Shown here piece after piece: positions 53,108 through 62,319 of a DNA stretch of 64,000 nucleotides (the first letter of the stretch is position 1; the number at the start of each line of letters is the position of its first letter). A program made the position numbers and the translations under genes. This DNA comes from Geodermatophilus dictyosporus. Its GTDB lineage: Bacteria > Actinomycetota > Actinomycetes > Mycobacteriales > Geodermatophilaceae. The DNA lies in assembly GCF_900115505.1 (NCBI RefSeq), contig NZ_FOWQ01000001.1:310001-374000 (forward strand), written 5' to 3'. A model generated the notes under the pieces. The model was not told the DNA's origin and searched no databases. It saw nothing but the letters and a program-made list of their open reading frames with translations.

Positions 53108-55258
53108 GTGGCTCGACCAGGCCGGCGCCAGACGGGCGCTCGCCGCACCACCCCCCGGCGGGACCGACGGGTGCGCCACGACGGTGACCTCCTCGCGGCC
53201 CTCGCCCGGGCCGCCCGCGAGGTCGAGGCGGCCGCCCAGCGCGGGCGCGTCACGCCCTCGGTGCGCACCCGCTTCCAGGCCGTCGCCCTGCTGCTGCGGG
53301 AGGAGCGAGCCCGCGTGCAGGCGGCCGCCGGCGACGGCTCCCGCGCCGAGCAGCTCAAGCGCCTGGACGGCGTCGCGACGATCCTCGCGACGACCGCCGT
53401 CCGGGACGCCGGGCTGCTCGCGCTGCTCGGCGACGACGCCGTCGTCTCGGACGCCGCCCGGTCGCTGCGGCGGGAGATGCTGCGCGACCTCGGCGTCGAG
53501 CCGGCGCCCGAGGAGACCGCGCCGGTGCGGCCCGAGGCCGTCCCCGCCGGCCCCGACCGGCGGGTCGTGCCGCAGTCGGTGGTCTCCCGGCAGCTGGCCA
53601 ACCCCTTCCTCGCCCCGGACTTCTCCGCCGTCGCCCAGCGGCCCTCCCGTCCGCGCCGCCTGTCCGGCTGGGAGCTGCTCGGTCCGCTGCTGGGCTCCTT
53701 CGAGCGGGCCGGCGGCGGGGCCCCGGCGTGCATGGCGCTGCCGGCGCCGACGGACCGGTTCACCCCGGCGGGCTCGGAGCTGATGCCGCACCAGGGGCAG
53801 GTGGTCGCCGCGGCCGCGGCCGGCCACCGGACGTTCCTGCTCGCCGACGAGCCGGGGCTGGGCAAGACGGCCCAGGCGCTGCTCGCCGCGGAGGCGGCCG
53901 GTGCCCACCCGCTGCTCGTCGTCGTGCCGAACGTCGTCAAGACCAACTGGGCGCGGGAGGCGGCCCGCTGGACGCCGCACCGGCGGGCCACCGTGGTGCA
54001 GGGCGACGGCGAGACGGTCGACGGCTTCGCCGACGTCGTCGTCGTCAACTACGAGGTGCTCGACCGGCACGTGGGCTGGCTCGGCGACTTCGGGTTCCGC
54101 GGCATCGTCGTGGACGAGGCCCACTTCATCAAGAACAAGGGCTCGCAGCGCTCGCGGCACGTCCTGGAGCTGTCCGCGCGGCTGCGGTCCCTCGGCCGGC
54201 GGCCGCTGCTCATGGCGCTGACCGGCACCCCGCTGATCAACGACGTCGAGGACTTCCGGGCGATCTGGCAGTTCCTCGGCTGGACCGACGACGACGCACC
54301 CCTCGGCGAGCTGCTCGACGCGCTCGAGGACACCGGCCTCACGCCCGCTGACCGGGGCTTCTCCGCCGCGGCGCGCCAGTGCGTGATCGATCTCGGCATC
54401 GTGCGCCGCCGCAAGGCCGACGTCGCCGCCGACATCCCCGCCCGCCGCATCGCCGACCTCCCCGTGGAGCTCGACGGGCCGGTCGGGCGGTCGATCCGCG
54501 CGGCCGAGCGGGACCTCGTGCGCCGGATGGTGGCCCAGTACGAGACGGCGCTGGCGGCCCGGTCGCCGGGTGCCGACGGCGCGCGGACCGTCGAGGGGAT
54601 CGACGCCGAGCTGGTGCGCCGGGTGGCCCGCTCGGAGCTGAAGGACGCGGCCGCCTCGACCGGCGAGAACGTCTTCGCCACGATGCGGCGCATCGGCCGG
54701 GCGAAGGCCGGGCTGGCCGCGGACTACGCCGCGCAGCTGGCGCGCAGCGCCGGCAAGGTCGTCTTCTTCGCCAAGCACGTCGACGTGATGGACGCCGCCG
54801 AGGAGGCCCTCGCCCGGCAGGGCGTGCGCTTCGCCTCGATCCGCGGTGACCAGACACCGAAGGTGCGCCAGGCCAGCGTCGACGCGTTCACCACCGACCC
54901 CGGCGTCGCCGTCGCGGTGTGCTCGCTGACCGCGGCCGGCGTCGGCCTGAACCTGCAGGTGGCCTCCAACGTCGTGCTGGCCGAGCTGTCCTGGACCGAC
55001 GCCGAGCAGACGCAGGCCATCGACCGCAGCCACCGCATCGGCCAGACAGAGCCGGTCACCGCCTGGCGCATCATCGCCGCGCAGACGATCGACGCGCGGG
55101 TCGCCGAGCTCGTCGACAGCAAGGCCGGGCTGGCCGCCCGGGCGCTCGACGGGTCCGACGGGCCGGCCGGCGCGCCGAACGACGTGCAGGTCGAGGTCCT
55201 GGTCGCCCTGCTGACCGACGCGCTGCGGGAGTCGCAGGGCACGCCGACCGGCTCCTGA
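53108..55258 (+). CDS. SNF2-family DEAD/DEAH helicase-like ATPase
   Basis: The 716-residue protein has an N-terminal helical region (to about residue 190) and a two-lobed SNF2 motor: ADEPGLGKTAQALLAAEAA (I), VVNYEVLDRHVGWLG, IVVDEAHFIKNKGSQRSRHV (II), MALTGTPLINDVEDF (III), VFFAKHVDVMD (IV), SLTAAGVGLNLQVASNVVLA (V) and QAIDRSHRIGQTEPV (VI). Similarity is to SMARCAL1/HepA-like remodelling translocases. No methylase or nuclease gene is adjacent. GTG 53108 follows AGAGGAGGAG. The 247 bases before it hold no other gene that I can support. Confidence 0.85.
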   Translation: MARPGRRQTGARRTTPRRDRRVRHDGDLLAALARAAREVEAAAQRGRVTPSVRTRFQAVALLLREERARVQAAAGDGSRAEQLKRLDGVATILATTAVRDAGLLALLGDDAVVSDAARSLRREMLRDLGVEPAPEETAPVRPEAVPAGPDRRVVPQSVVSRQLANPFLAPDFSAVAQRPSRPRRLSGWELLGPLLGSFERAGGGAPACMALPAPTDRFTPAGSELMPHQGQVVAAAAAGHRTFLLADEPGLGKTAQALLAAEAAGAHPLLVVVPNVVKTNWAREAARWTPHRRATVVQGDGETVDGFADVVVVNYEVLDRHVGWLGDFGFRGIVVDEAHFIKNKGSQRSRHVLELSARLRSLGRRPLLMALTGTPLINDVEDFRAIWQFLGWTDDDAPLGELLDALEDTGLTPADRGFSAAARQCVIDLGIVRRRKADVAADIPARRIADLPVELDGPVGRSIRAAERDLVRRMVAQYETALAARSPGADGARTVEGIDAELVRRVARSELKDAAASTGENVFATMRRIGRAKAGLAADYAAQLARSAGKVVFFAKHVDVMDAAEEALARQGVRFASIRGDQTPKVRQASVDAFTTDPGVAVAVCSLTAAGVGLNLQVASNVVLAELSWTDAEQTQAIDRSHRIGQTEPVTAWRIIAAQTIDARVAELVDSKAGLAARALDGSDGPAGAPNDVQVEVLVALLTDALRESQGTPTGS

Positions 55259-55285
55259 GGGTCGGGTCCGGCACCGCCGGCCGGC

Positions 55286-56413
55286 TCAGGGCAGGGCGCC
55301 GAGCAGGGCGGTCAGCTGCCCGGCCACCTCCCGCGGTGCGGGCATGGCGGCGATCTCCGCGGCGACCTCGCGGGCGGCCCGGGCGAGGCCGGGATCGCTG
55401 ACGAGCCGCTCCAGGTGGGCCGCGGTGATCTCGCCCGCCGGCACGGCCAGGCCGGCACCCCGGGCGGCGACCAGCCGGGCGTGGACGGTGCGGTCCCCGG
55501 CGCCGGGGACGACGAGCTGGGGCACCCCGGCCGCGAGCGCCGTGAGCAGGGTGCCCGCCCCGCCGTGGTGCACGACGCCGCCGGCGGCCGGGAACACGGT
55601 GGCGAAGGGCAGCCAGTCCACCACCGTGACGTTGGGCGGCAGCTGCGCGCGGGCGGTGCGGCGGTCCGGCCGGACCAGGACGACGTCGACGTCGGCGTCC
55701 GCCGCGGCCGCCGCCACCCGGCGCATCATCGGGTCGGGCCGGGGGTCGTCGACGGTGCTCCGGGTGACGATCACCCGTGGCCGCGGGCCGGGCCGGGTCA
55801 GCTCCTCGGGCGCCGGGCGGTCCCCGGCGACCGGGACGTGGCGCATCGGCCGCCCCCGGCTCGCCCGGGTCACGCTCGGCGGGGCGGTGACCAGCACCTC
55901 GGCCACGGCCGGGACGTGGTCGACGCCGTGCCGCCGCAGGACCGGCCCGAGCCGCGCCGCGGCGGAGTCCCGGAGCTCCCGCGCGTCGAACAGGGCCATG
56001 TCGACCAGGACGACGGGCACGCCCCGCCGTGCGGCCACCAGCGATCCCGCCACGGCCAGCGGCTCGTGCACGACGAGGTCGGGCCGCCACTCGTCGGCCA
56101 GCCGCACGAGGCGGTCGGCCATCCGGTCGGCCACCGGCGCGAACAGGTGACCGACCAGGACGGTGCCCGGGTCGCCCCTCGCCGAGCGGACGGCCAGCAC
56201 CGGGTGCCGGAGGGCCGTCGGCAGGAACACCCGGCGGATGTCGAAGCCCGGGGCGACGTCACGGACCTCCAGGCCGGCGGCGCGGGCAGGCGCCACGGCG
56301 TCCGCGGCGGTGGCGACGAGCACGTCGTGCCCCGCGTCGCGCAGCGCGCCGGCCAGCGGGACCAGCGGCAGGACGTGACCGACCATCGGCGAGGCGACGA
56401 GCAGCACCCGCAT
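55286..56413 (-). CDS. GT1-family glycosyltransferase (MGT/macrolide-type)
   Basis: The 375-residue GT-B enzyme begins VLLVASPMVGHVLPLVPLAG (acceptor domain) and ends with the nucleotide-sugar motif PAAGGVVHHGGAGTLLTALA, AGVPQLVVPGAGDRTVHARL. Such enzymes glycosylate small hydrophobic acceptors. ATG 56413. It is 53 bases downstream of the ATP-grasp pair on the same strand, so the three may act on one product (inference). Confidence 0.87.
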   Translation of the reverse strand: MRVLLVASPMVGHVLPLVPLAGALRDAGHDVLVATAADAVAPARAAGLEVRDVAPGFDIRRVFLPTALRHPVLAVRSARGDPGTVLVGHLFAPVADRMADRLVRLADEWRPDLVVHEPLAVAGSLVAARRGVPVVLVDMALFDARELRDSAAARLGPVLRRHGVDHVPAVAEVLVTAPPSVTRASRGRPMRHVPVAGDRPAPEELTRPGPRPRVIVTRSTVDDPRPDPMMRRVAAAAADADVDVVLVRPDRRTARAQLPPNVTVVDWLPFATVFPAAGGVVHHGGAGTLLTALAAGVPQLVVPGAGDRTVHARLVAARGAGLAVPAGEITAAHLERLVSDPGLARAAREVAAEIAAMPAPREVAGQLTALLGALP

Positions 56414-56466
56414 GCGAGCAGGGTGGCCCGCCCGGCGCCGGACCGGAAGCCCCGCCGGCGCCGTCC

Positions 56467-57825
56467 TCAGCCGACCACCCACGTGTCCTTGGCGCCGCCG
56501 CCCTGCGAGGCGTTGACCACCAGCTCGCCCTCGGTCAGGGAGACCCGGGTGAGGCCGCCGGGCAGCACGGTCGTCCCGTCGCCGGTGCAGAAGGCGTACG
56601 GCCGGTAGTCCACGTGCCGCGGCACGAGGGCGCCGCCGACGACCGTGGGGTGGGTCGACAGCGCCACCGGCTCCTGGGCGATCCACTCGCCGGGCGCGGC
56701 CAGGACGGCGGCGCGGGCACGCTCGAGCTGCGCGGCATCGGCCCGCGGGCCGATGAGCACGCCCCAGCCCCCCGAGCCCGACCGCGGCTTGAGCACCAGC
56801 TCCGGCAGCCGGTCGAGCGCCGCCCGGCACTGCGCGGGGTCGCCGAGGTCGTAGGCCGGCTGCGAGCGCAGCCGCGGCTCCTCGTCGAGGAAGAAGCGGA
56901 CCAGGTCCTCGACGTAGGGGAAGGTGCGCTTGTCGTCGGCGACGCCGGTGCCGAAGGCGTTGACCACGGTCACCGTGCCGGCGCGCAGGGCGGGCAGCAG
57001 CACCTCGCCGAGCTCGTTGGGCCGGCCGTCGTCGCCGGTCAGCCGCTCCTCGCTGGTGCGCCGCCACAGCAGGTCGACGCGGCGCCCGTCCGGCAGCAGC
57101 AGGTCCTCCCCGCGGGCGGTCAGCTGCGAGGGCAGCACGACCGGGGCGCCGACCATCTCCCCGAACCGGTCGATCTCCCACGGCACCGAGCTGCGCGGCC
57201 CGTCCCCGAGCACGGCCACGACCGGGTCGGGCAGGTCGGTGGCGGCGGCGAGCATCCGCACCATCGCGTCCCGGGCGGCCGCCCGCACCGGCACCGGGCC
57301 GGGCTCCACGCCCAGCCGCGGTGCCACCAGGTCGCGCGCGGCCAGGGCGAAGGCCAGCAGCGACGGCGTCCGCACGTTGTCCTCCAGCACGACGAGCCGG
57401 CCGTCGGCGCCGCGGACGAGGTCGGGCCCGGCCATGCCGATCCAGCGCCTCGGCGTCGGCAGGCCGGGGGCCAGGTAGCGGTTGGTGTCGACCACCTCGG
57501 CGGGGACCACGCCGGCGCGGACCGACTCGCGCGGGCCGTGCGCGTCGGCGACGAAGGCCTCCAGGGCCCGCAGCCGCTGGGTCAGGCCGGCGGCGACCTC
57601 CGCCCACTCCGCCCGCTCGAGCACCCGGGGCACGGGGTCGACCGTGAACAGGTGCGCCTCGCCGGCGGGACCGTGCTCCATGCCGAGCCCGGCGACGGCG
57701 CGGGCCACGTCGGCGGCCAGCGCGCCCGGGCCGTACGCGCGGACGGCGGCCAGGGCGGCGGCCGCGTGCGGCCGGTCGCCGCCGTCGGGCAGCAGCGCCT
57801 CGTCGAGGCCCTGGCCGGCGCTCAC
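56467..57825 (-). CDS. Circularly permuted ATP-grasp type 2 protein
   Basis: The 452-residue protein fits the circularly permuted ATP-grasp (DUF404/DUF407) pattern: LVVLEDNVRTPSLLAFALAA, VPWEIDRFGEMVGAPVVLPS, TVVNAFGTGVADDKRTFPYV, VLKPRSGSGGWGVLIGP and VVNASQGGGAKDTWVV at the end. The family makes amide bonds and usually accompanies an alpha-E protein and a transglutaminase; neither is here. GTG 57825 overlaps the upstream ATP-grasp stop by 4 bases. Confidence 0.85.
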   Translation of the reverse strand: MSAGQGLDEALLPDGGDRPHAAAALAAVRAYGPGALAADVARAVAGLGMEHGPAGEAHLFTVDPVPRVLERAEWAEVAAGLTQRLRALEAFVADAHGPRESVRAGVVPAEVVDTNRYLAPGLPTPRRWIGMAGPDLVRGADGRLVVLEDNVRTPSLLAFALAARDLVAPRLGVEPGPVPVRAAARDAMVRMLAAATDLPDPVVAVLGDGPRSSVPWEIDRFGEMVGAPVVLPSQLTARGEDLLLPDGRRVDLLWRRTSEERLTGDDGRPNELGEVLLPALRAGTVTVVNAFGTGVADDKRTFPYVEDLVRFFLDEEPRLRSQPAYDLGDPAQCRAALDRLPELVLKPRSGSGGWGVLIGPRADAAQLERARAAVLAAPGEWIAQEPVALSTHPTVVGGALVPRHVDYRPYAFCTGDGTTVLPGGLTRVSLTEGELVVNASQGGGAKDTWVVG

Positions 57826-58703
57826 GCGGCCGCCCGCCGCACGGCCGCGCGCCCGGCGACGTCGAGGGCGGCCCGGGCCACCCACCGCCCCTGCTCCGGG
57901 TCGGTGACGTCGAAGCCGAACGGCGCGTTCGCCTCCAGCGCGACGAGGCGGCCGTCGGGCTCGACCAGCACGTCGACGCCCATCAGCCCGCCGCTCAGCG
58001 CGGCGACCATCCGCGAGGCCAGCTGCGCCATCTCCGGCGGCGCCTCGTAGACCCGCGGGTACACCGTCCCGTGGGTGACCAGCGCGCCCTCCTCGCGGGA
58101 CTTCTCGTAGACGAGGGAGGTGCTGGTGGGCGTGGCGAACACCCGCGCGCAGGCCGGCTCGGCGATCCACTCCTGCAGCAGCGACGTGCCGCGCCGGTGG
58201 CCGCCGGCCGCCTCGTCGGCCCGCCAGGACTCCTCGACCGCGCGGGCGGCGTCGAGGTCGCCGACCAGCTCGACGTAGCGGGCACCGTCGCCGAGCGAGG
58301 GCTTGAGGACCATCCGCCGTCCCGGCATCGGCCACTCGCGCACCCGGGCCAGGTCCCACGCGGCGGGCTGCGGCACGCCGGCGGCCGCCCACACGGCGTG
58401 GGTCACCAGCTTGTCGGCGGAGGCGACCAGCGAGGTGACGGGGTTGAGCAGCGGCACGCCGGCCGCCTCGAGCAGGGTGGCCAGCGCGAAGGTCGGCGCG
58501 TAGGCGACCACCTCCTCGACCAGCACGTGCGCGATCGCCAGGTCGTAGCGGCCCGGTGGCGGGCCGGCGACCGGCCAGTCGGCCGGCACCCGGGCCAGCC
58601 GCTCGACCTCGGCGCCCTGCTCCTCCAGCGCCCGCACCCAGGCGGCCGCGTAGCCGGCGTCCTCGTACCAGTCCTCGTCGGTGATCACCAGCAGCACGCG
58701 CAC
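57822..58703 (-). CDS. ATP-grasp ligase (RimK/D-Ala-D-Ala-like fold)
   Basis: The 293-residue protein has VLLVITDEDWYEDAGYAAAW, NPVTSLVASADKLVTHAVWA, AAGVPQPAAW, RMVLKPSLGDGARYVEL (ATP loop), LLQEWIAEPA and GVDVLVEPDGRLVALEANAP (metal ligands Glu/Asn). It should ligate an amino acid or peptide to a carboxylate. GTG 58703 has AGAGGA about 7 bases upstream. It is the first gene of a three-gene set with the permuted ATP-grasp protein and the glycosyltransferase. Confidence 0.85.
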   Translation of the reverse strand: MRVLLVITDEDWYEDAGYAAAWVRALEEQGAEVERLARVPADWPVAGPPPGRYDLAIAHVLVEEVVAYAPTFALATLLEAAGVPLLNPVTSLVASADKLVTHAVWAAAGVPQPAAWDLARVREWPMPGRRMVLKPSLGDGARYVELVGDLDAARAVEESWRADEAAGGHRRGTSLLQEWIAEPACARVFATPTSTSLVYEKSREEGALVTHGTVYPRVYEAPPEMAQLASRMVAALSGGLMGVDVLVEPDGRLVALEANAPFGFDVTDPEQGRWVARAALDVAGRAAVRRAAA

Positions 58704-58812
58704 GCCGTCCTCTTGCCCGGCTGCTGTCTCCGTCGAACCACCCGCCCGACGCAGCACGGACGCAACACGCGCACCACCCTGCCGACACCTGCCGGCCCTA
58801 GCGTGCGCCCGC

Positions 58813-60786
58813 ATGACGCAGGTGCTGCCGGACGGACGCACGGCCGCGGCCCGGCGGCGGCGCTACACCGCCGAGCTGGCCGGGGCGCTGCCGCCGAGCG
58901 AGCCCTTCGAGGCGTGGCTGGCCGCCGGCGGGGAGCCGGCGCCGGACTTCACCCGGCTGCCGGCGCGCACCGGACCGTGGTCGCCGGTGGAGGGCCTGTC
59001 CGGAGCTGCGGGGTGGCCGGCCCGGCGGGCGGTGCTGCGCGCCCGCTGGCGCCGGTGGCTGACCGGGGACCTGCCGCCCGCCCCGCGCCGCACGCCCGTG
59101 CGGGTGGACCGGGTGCGCACGGCGGGCGGCGTGGAGGTCCGCGAGCTCACGGTCGGCGGGGGCCCTGTCGGCGAGCTCACGGTCGGCGGGGGCCCTGTCG
59201 GCGCAGGCTGGTCGGTGCGGGCGCGGCTGCTGCTGCCCGTGCCCCCGCCCGGCGTGCGCCGCGACGTCCCCGTCTACCTCCTGCAGTCCAGCCACGGGCC
59301 GTGGGCGGAGGCGGCGCTGGCCCGTGGCTGGGGCGCCTGCCTGGTCTCGGCCGCGGACGGGGACGACGACACCGAGGCCGTCGAGCGGGCGTTCCCCTCG
59401 GTGGTCGCCGGGCGGCTGGCCTGGCGGGCGTGGGCGCTGTCGCGGGTCCTCGACGCCCTGCAGGACCAGCCCGGGGTGGACGCCCGCCGGGTGCTGGTCG
59501 GCGGGCACAGCCGCAACGGCAAGACCGCGCTGCTGGCCGCCGCCTTCGACGACCGCCTCGCCGGCGTCGTCTCCAGCTCCAGCGGCGTGCTCGGCGCCAT
59601 CCCCGCCCGGCTGTGCACCGACCGGCACTTCGGCGAGGGGGTGGAGCTGCTCACCCGGCACTACCCGGGCTGGTACCACCCGCGGCTGCGCTGGTTCGCC
59701 GGGCGCGAGCACCGGCTGCCCACCGACGCCCACGAGCTGCTCGCGCTGGCCGCCCCGCGGCCGGTGCTGGTCTCGGTGGCGGTCGAGGACCCGGTCGAGC
59801 GCGTGCCGGCCGCCCGCGCCGCCGTCGACGCCGCGCGGGAGGCATTCGCCCTGCTCGGCCGGGGCGACGGCCTCGAGCTGGCGCTGCGCCCCGGCGGCCA
59901 CCGGGCCGACGGGTCCGCGGTGGCCGCCCAGCTGGACTGGGCGCAGTCGGTGCTCGGCGGCCCGCCCCGGCGTCCCGGGCAGGCGCCGGCAGCGCCGTCC
60001 CCGGTCCCGTGGCCGGCCGGCCGCGTGCGCCCCGGCGCGACGCCGGTCCGCGGCGCGGAGCTGCGGGCCGCCCTCCGCGCCGCCCTGGGTCCCGTGGCCG
60101 GGGGCCCGCCGGCGGCGGCGGGGGAGGGGCTGCGGACCCCGGACGGCGTCGCGGTCACCCTCCTGTCCCCGCCGGGCGGGGGCGGCGGCCGCGGGCTGGT
60201 GCTCTGGCTCGGCCCGCCGTGCGCGGCCACGGGGTGGCGGGCGGGGTACGAGCAGGCCGAGCCGCTGCCCGCGCTGCTGGCCGCGGCCGGCTGGACGGTG
60301 GCCTGCCACGACCCGGTCGGCAGCGGCTCGCGGCACGGCGAGCAGCCGCGACCGGGCTCCTCGCCGCTGGGCCGGATGACGGCCGACGCGGCCGCCGTGG
60401 CCGCCGTCGCGGCCGCCGCCACCGGGCACGACCGGGTCTGGGTCGCCGCCTACGGCACCGGGGCGCTGGTGGCGCTGCACGTGGCCGCCCTGGGCGGCGC
60501 ACCGCTGGCCGGAGCGGTGCTGGCCGCCCCGAGCTGCGGTGAGCCGCTGCTGCGGGCCCGGCCGGGGTACACGCTGGCCGACCTGCTCGCCGCGGTGGCC
60601 GACCGGCCCGCGGTCGTGCTGGACCCGGCGTGGGACCCCGAGGCGCCGCCCGGCGCGGTCGCCGCCGCCTGCCGGGCCGCCGGTGTGCCGCGGGTGCCCC
60701 TGGCCGACTGGCACCGGCTCTCCGGTGCCACCCGGACGGCGATGGTCGACTGGCTGGACGCGCACGGTCCCCGCCGCCCCGGGTGA
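58813..60786 (+). CDS. Tandem alpha/beta-hydrolase (CE15-like esterase fused to a degenerate second hydrolase)
   Basis: The 657-residue protein has a first hydrolase domain with nucleophile elbow VGGHSRNGKTALLAAAFDD, close to glucuronoyl-esterase (CE15) motifs. A second domain (about 430-657) begins VTLLSPPGGGGGRGLVLWLG; its elbow AAYGTGALVALHVAAL has Thr where Ser is expected (GYGTG), so it is probably inactive or binding. ELTVGGGPVG is duplicated by a perfect 30-bp repeat at 59141-59200. ATG 58813; TAGCGT (58799-58804) upstream suggests a near-leaderless start. No signal peptide is evident, so it is likely intracellular. Confidence 0.72.
   Translation: MTQVLPDGRTAAARRRRYTAELAGALPPSEPFEAWLAAGGEPAPDFTRLPARTGPWSPVEGLSGAAGWPARRAVLRARWRRWLTGDLPPAPRRTPVRVDRVRTAGGVEVRELTVGGGPVGELTVGGGPVGAGWSVRARLLLPVPPPGVRRDVPVYLLQSSHGPWAEAALARGWGACLVSAADGDDDTEAVERAFPSVVAGRLAWRAWALSRVLDALQDQPGVDARRVLVGGHSRNGKTALLAAAFDDRLAGVVSSSSGVLGAIPARLCTDRHFGEGVELLTRHYPGWYHPRLRWFAGREHRLPTDAHELLALAAPRPVLVSVAVEDPVERVPAARAAVDAAREAFALLGRGDGLELALRPGGHRADGSAVAAQLDWAQSVLGGPPRRPGQAPAAPSPVPWPAGRVRPGATPVRGAELRAALRAALGPVAGGPPAAAGEGLRTPDGVAVTLLSPPGGGGGRGLVLWLGPPCAATGWRAGYEQAEPLPALLAAAGWTVACHDPVGSGSRHGEQPRPGSSPLGRMTADAAAVAAVAAAATGHDRVWVAAYGTGALVALHVAALGGAPLAGAVLAAPSCGEPLLRARPGYTLADLLAAVADRPAVVLDPAWDPEAPPGAVAAACRAAGVPRVPLADWHRLSGATRTAMVDWLDAHGPRRPG
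59141..59200. repeat. Perfect 30-bp tandem duplication inside a coding region
   Basis: The 30 bases at 59141-59170 recur without any change at 59171-59200, adding ten residues (ELTVGGGPVG twice) to the hydrolase. Identity at all third positions points to a recent or slippage-maintained duplication. Confidence 0.9.
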
Positions 60787-60849
60787 CGGTGGGGCCGGCT
60801 GGCCGCAGACTCGGGGGAGGCCCGTCCTCCCCCGAGCCCGAGGAGCGTC

Positions 60850-62244
60850 ATGACCACCTCGATCGAGCAGCCGCCCGCCGGCGCGCCGGACGCGACCGCG
60901 GCCCGCGCCGCGGACCACCTGTGGATGCACTTCGCCCGCCAGGGCCGCCACCCGGAGACGCCGATCCCCGTGGTCACCCGCGGCGAGGGCGCCCACCTCT
61001 GGGACAACCGGGGGCGCAAGGTCCTCGACGGCCTGTCCGGGCTGTTCGTCGTCCAGGTCGGGCACGGGCGCCGCGAGCTGGCCGAGGCGGCCGCACGACA
61101 GGCGTCCGAGCTGGCCTACTTCCCGGTGTGGGGCTACACGACCCCCGTGCAGGCCGAGCTGGCCGAGCGGCTCGCCGCCCTCGCGCCGGGGGACCTCGAC
61201 CGCGTCTTCTTCACCACCGGCGGGGGAGAGGCGGTCGAGTCGGCGTGGAAGGCCGCCAAGCAGTACTTCAAGCTGGTCGGGAAGCCGCAGAAGCACAAGG
61301 TGATCAGCCGGGCGGTGGCCTACCACGGGACGCCGCACGGCGCGCTGGCGATCACCGGGCTGCCCGCCATGAAGAAGGACTTCGAGCCGCTGGCGCCCGG
61401 CGGGTTCCGGGTGCCCAACACCAACCTCTACCGCCACCCGGAGTTCGCCGACGACCCGAAGGCCTTCGGCCGCTGGGCCGCCGACCGGATCGAGGAGGCC
61501 ATCCTCTTCGAGGGTGCCGACACCGTCGCCGCGGTGTTCCTCGAGCCGGTGCAGAACTCCGGCGGCTGCCTCACCCCGCCGCCGGGCTACTTCGACCGGG
61601 TCCGCGAGATCTGCGACCAGCACGACGTCCTGCTCGTCTCCGACGAGGTCATCTGCGCCTTCGGCCGGCACGGGACGACGTTCGCCTGCGAGAAGTTCGG
61701 CTACACGCCCGACCTGATCACCTGCGCCAAGGGCATGAGCTCCGGATACGGCCCGATCGGCGCGATGATCGCCTCGGAGAAGGTGGTCGAGCCGTTCCTG
61801 CGCCCCGGCGTCGCCTTCCCGCACGGCTACACCTTCGGCGGCCACCCGGTGTCCGCCGCGGTGTCCCTGGCCAACCTCGACCTCATGGAGCGCGAGGGGC
61901 TCAACCAGCGCGTCCTGGACCACGAGGAGGCGCTGGGCGCGACCCTGCGCCGGCTGCTGGACCTGCCGATCGTCGGCGACGTCCGCGGCGACGGGTACTT
62001 CTGGGCCGTCGAGCTGGTCAAGGACAAGGCCACCCGGGAGACCTTCGACGCCGCGGAGCGCGACCGGCTCGTCCGCGGCTTCCTGCCCGGCGCGCTGTTC
62101 GACAACGGCCTGTACTGCCGCCCCGACGACCGCGGCGACGTGGTCGTCCAGGTCGCGCCGCCGCTGATCTGCGGCCAGGCGGAGTTCGACGAGATGGAGC
62201 AGGTCCTGCGCCACACGCTGACCGAGGCCCAGCAGCTGCTCTGA
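60850..62244 (+). CDS. Class III (omega) aminotransferase
   Basis: The 464-residue PLP enzyme has GLSGLFVVQVGHGRRELAEA, FFTTGGGEAVESAWKAAKQY (phosphate-binding), AVFLEPVQNSGGCLTPP, LLVSDEVICAFGRHG (Asp holding the PLP ring) and ITCAKGMSSGYGPIG with the catalytic lysine. It transfers amino groups between an amine or beta-amino acid and pyruvate or alpha-ketoglutarate; the substrate is unresolved. ATG 60850 has GAGGAG 5 bases upstream. It heads a run with the cyclase-family and ThDP enzymes. Confidence 0.9.
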   Translation: MTTSIEQPPAGAPDATAARAADHLWMHFARQGRHPETPIPVVTRGEGAHLWDNRGRKVLDGLSGLFVVQVGHGRRELAEAAARQASELAYFPVWGYTTPVQAELAERLAALAPGDLDRVFFTTGGGEAVESAWKAAKQYFKLVGKPQKHKVISRAVAYHGTPHGALAITGLPAMKKDFEPLAPGGFRVPNTNLYRHPEFADDPKAFGRWAADRIEEAILFEGADTVAAVFLEPVQNSGGCLTPPPGYFDRVREICDQHDVLLVSDEVICAFGRHGTTFACEKFGYTPDLITCAKGMSSGYGPIGAMIASEKVVEPFLRPGVAFPHGYTFGGHPVSAAVSLANLDLMEREGLNQRVLDHEEALGATLRRLLDLPIVGDVRGDGYFWAVELVKDKATRETFDAAERDRLVRGFLPGALFDNGLYCRPDDRGDVVVQVAPPLICGQAEFDEMEQVLRHTLTEAQQLL

Positions 62245-62319
62245 CGCCGGTCCGTGGTCCCGGGAGCCGGTCGTCTGCTTGGCTGTGCCGGTTCCCGCCC
62301 CCACGCCCGAGGGACGTCG

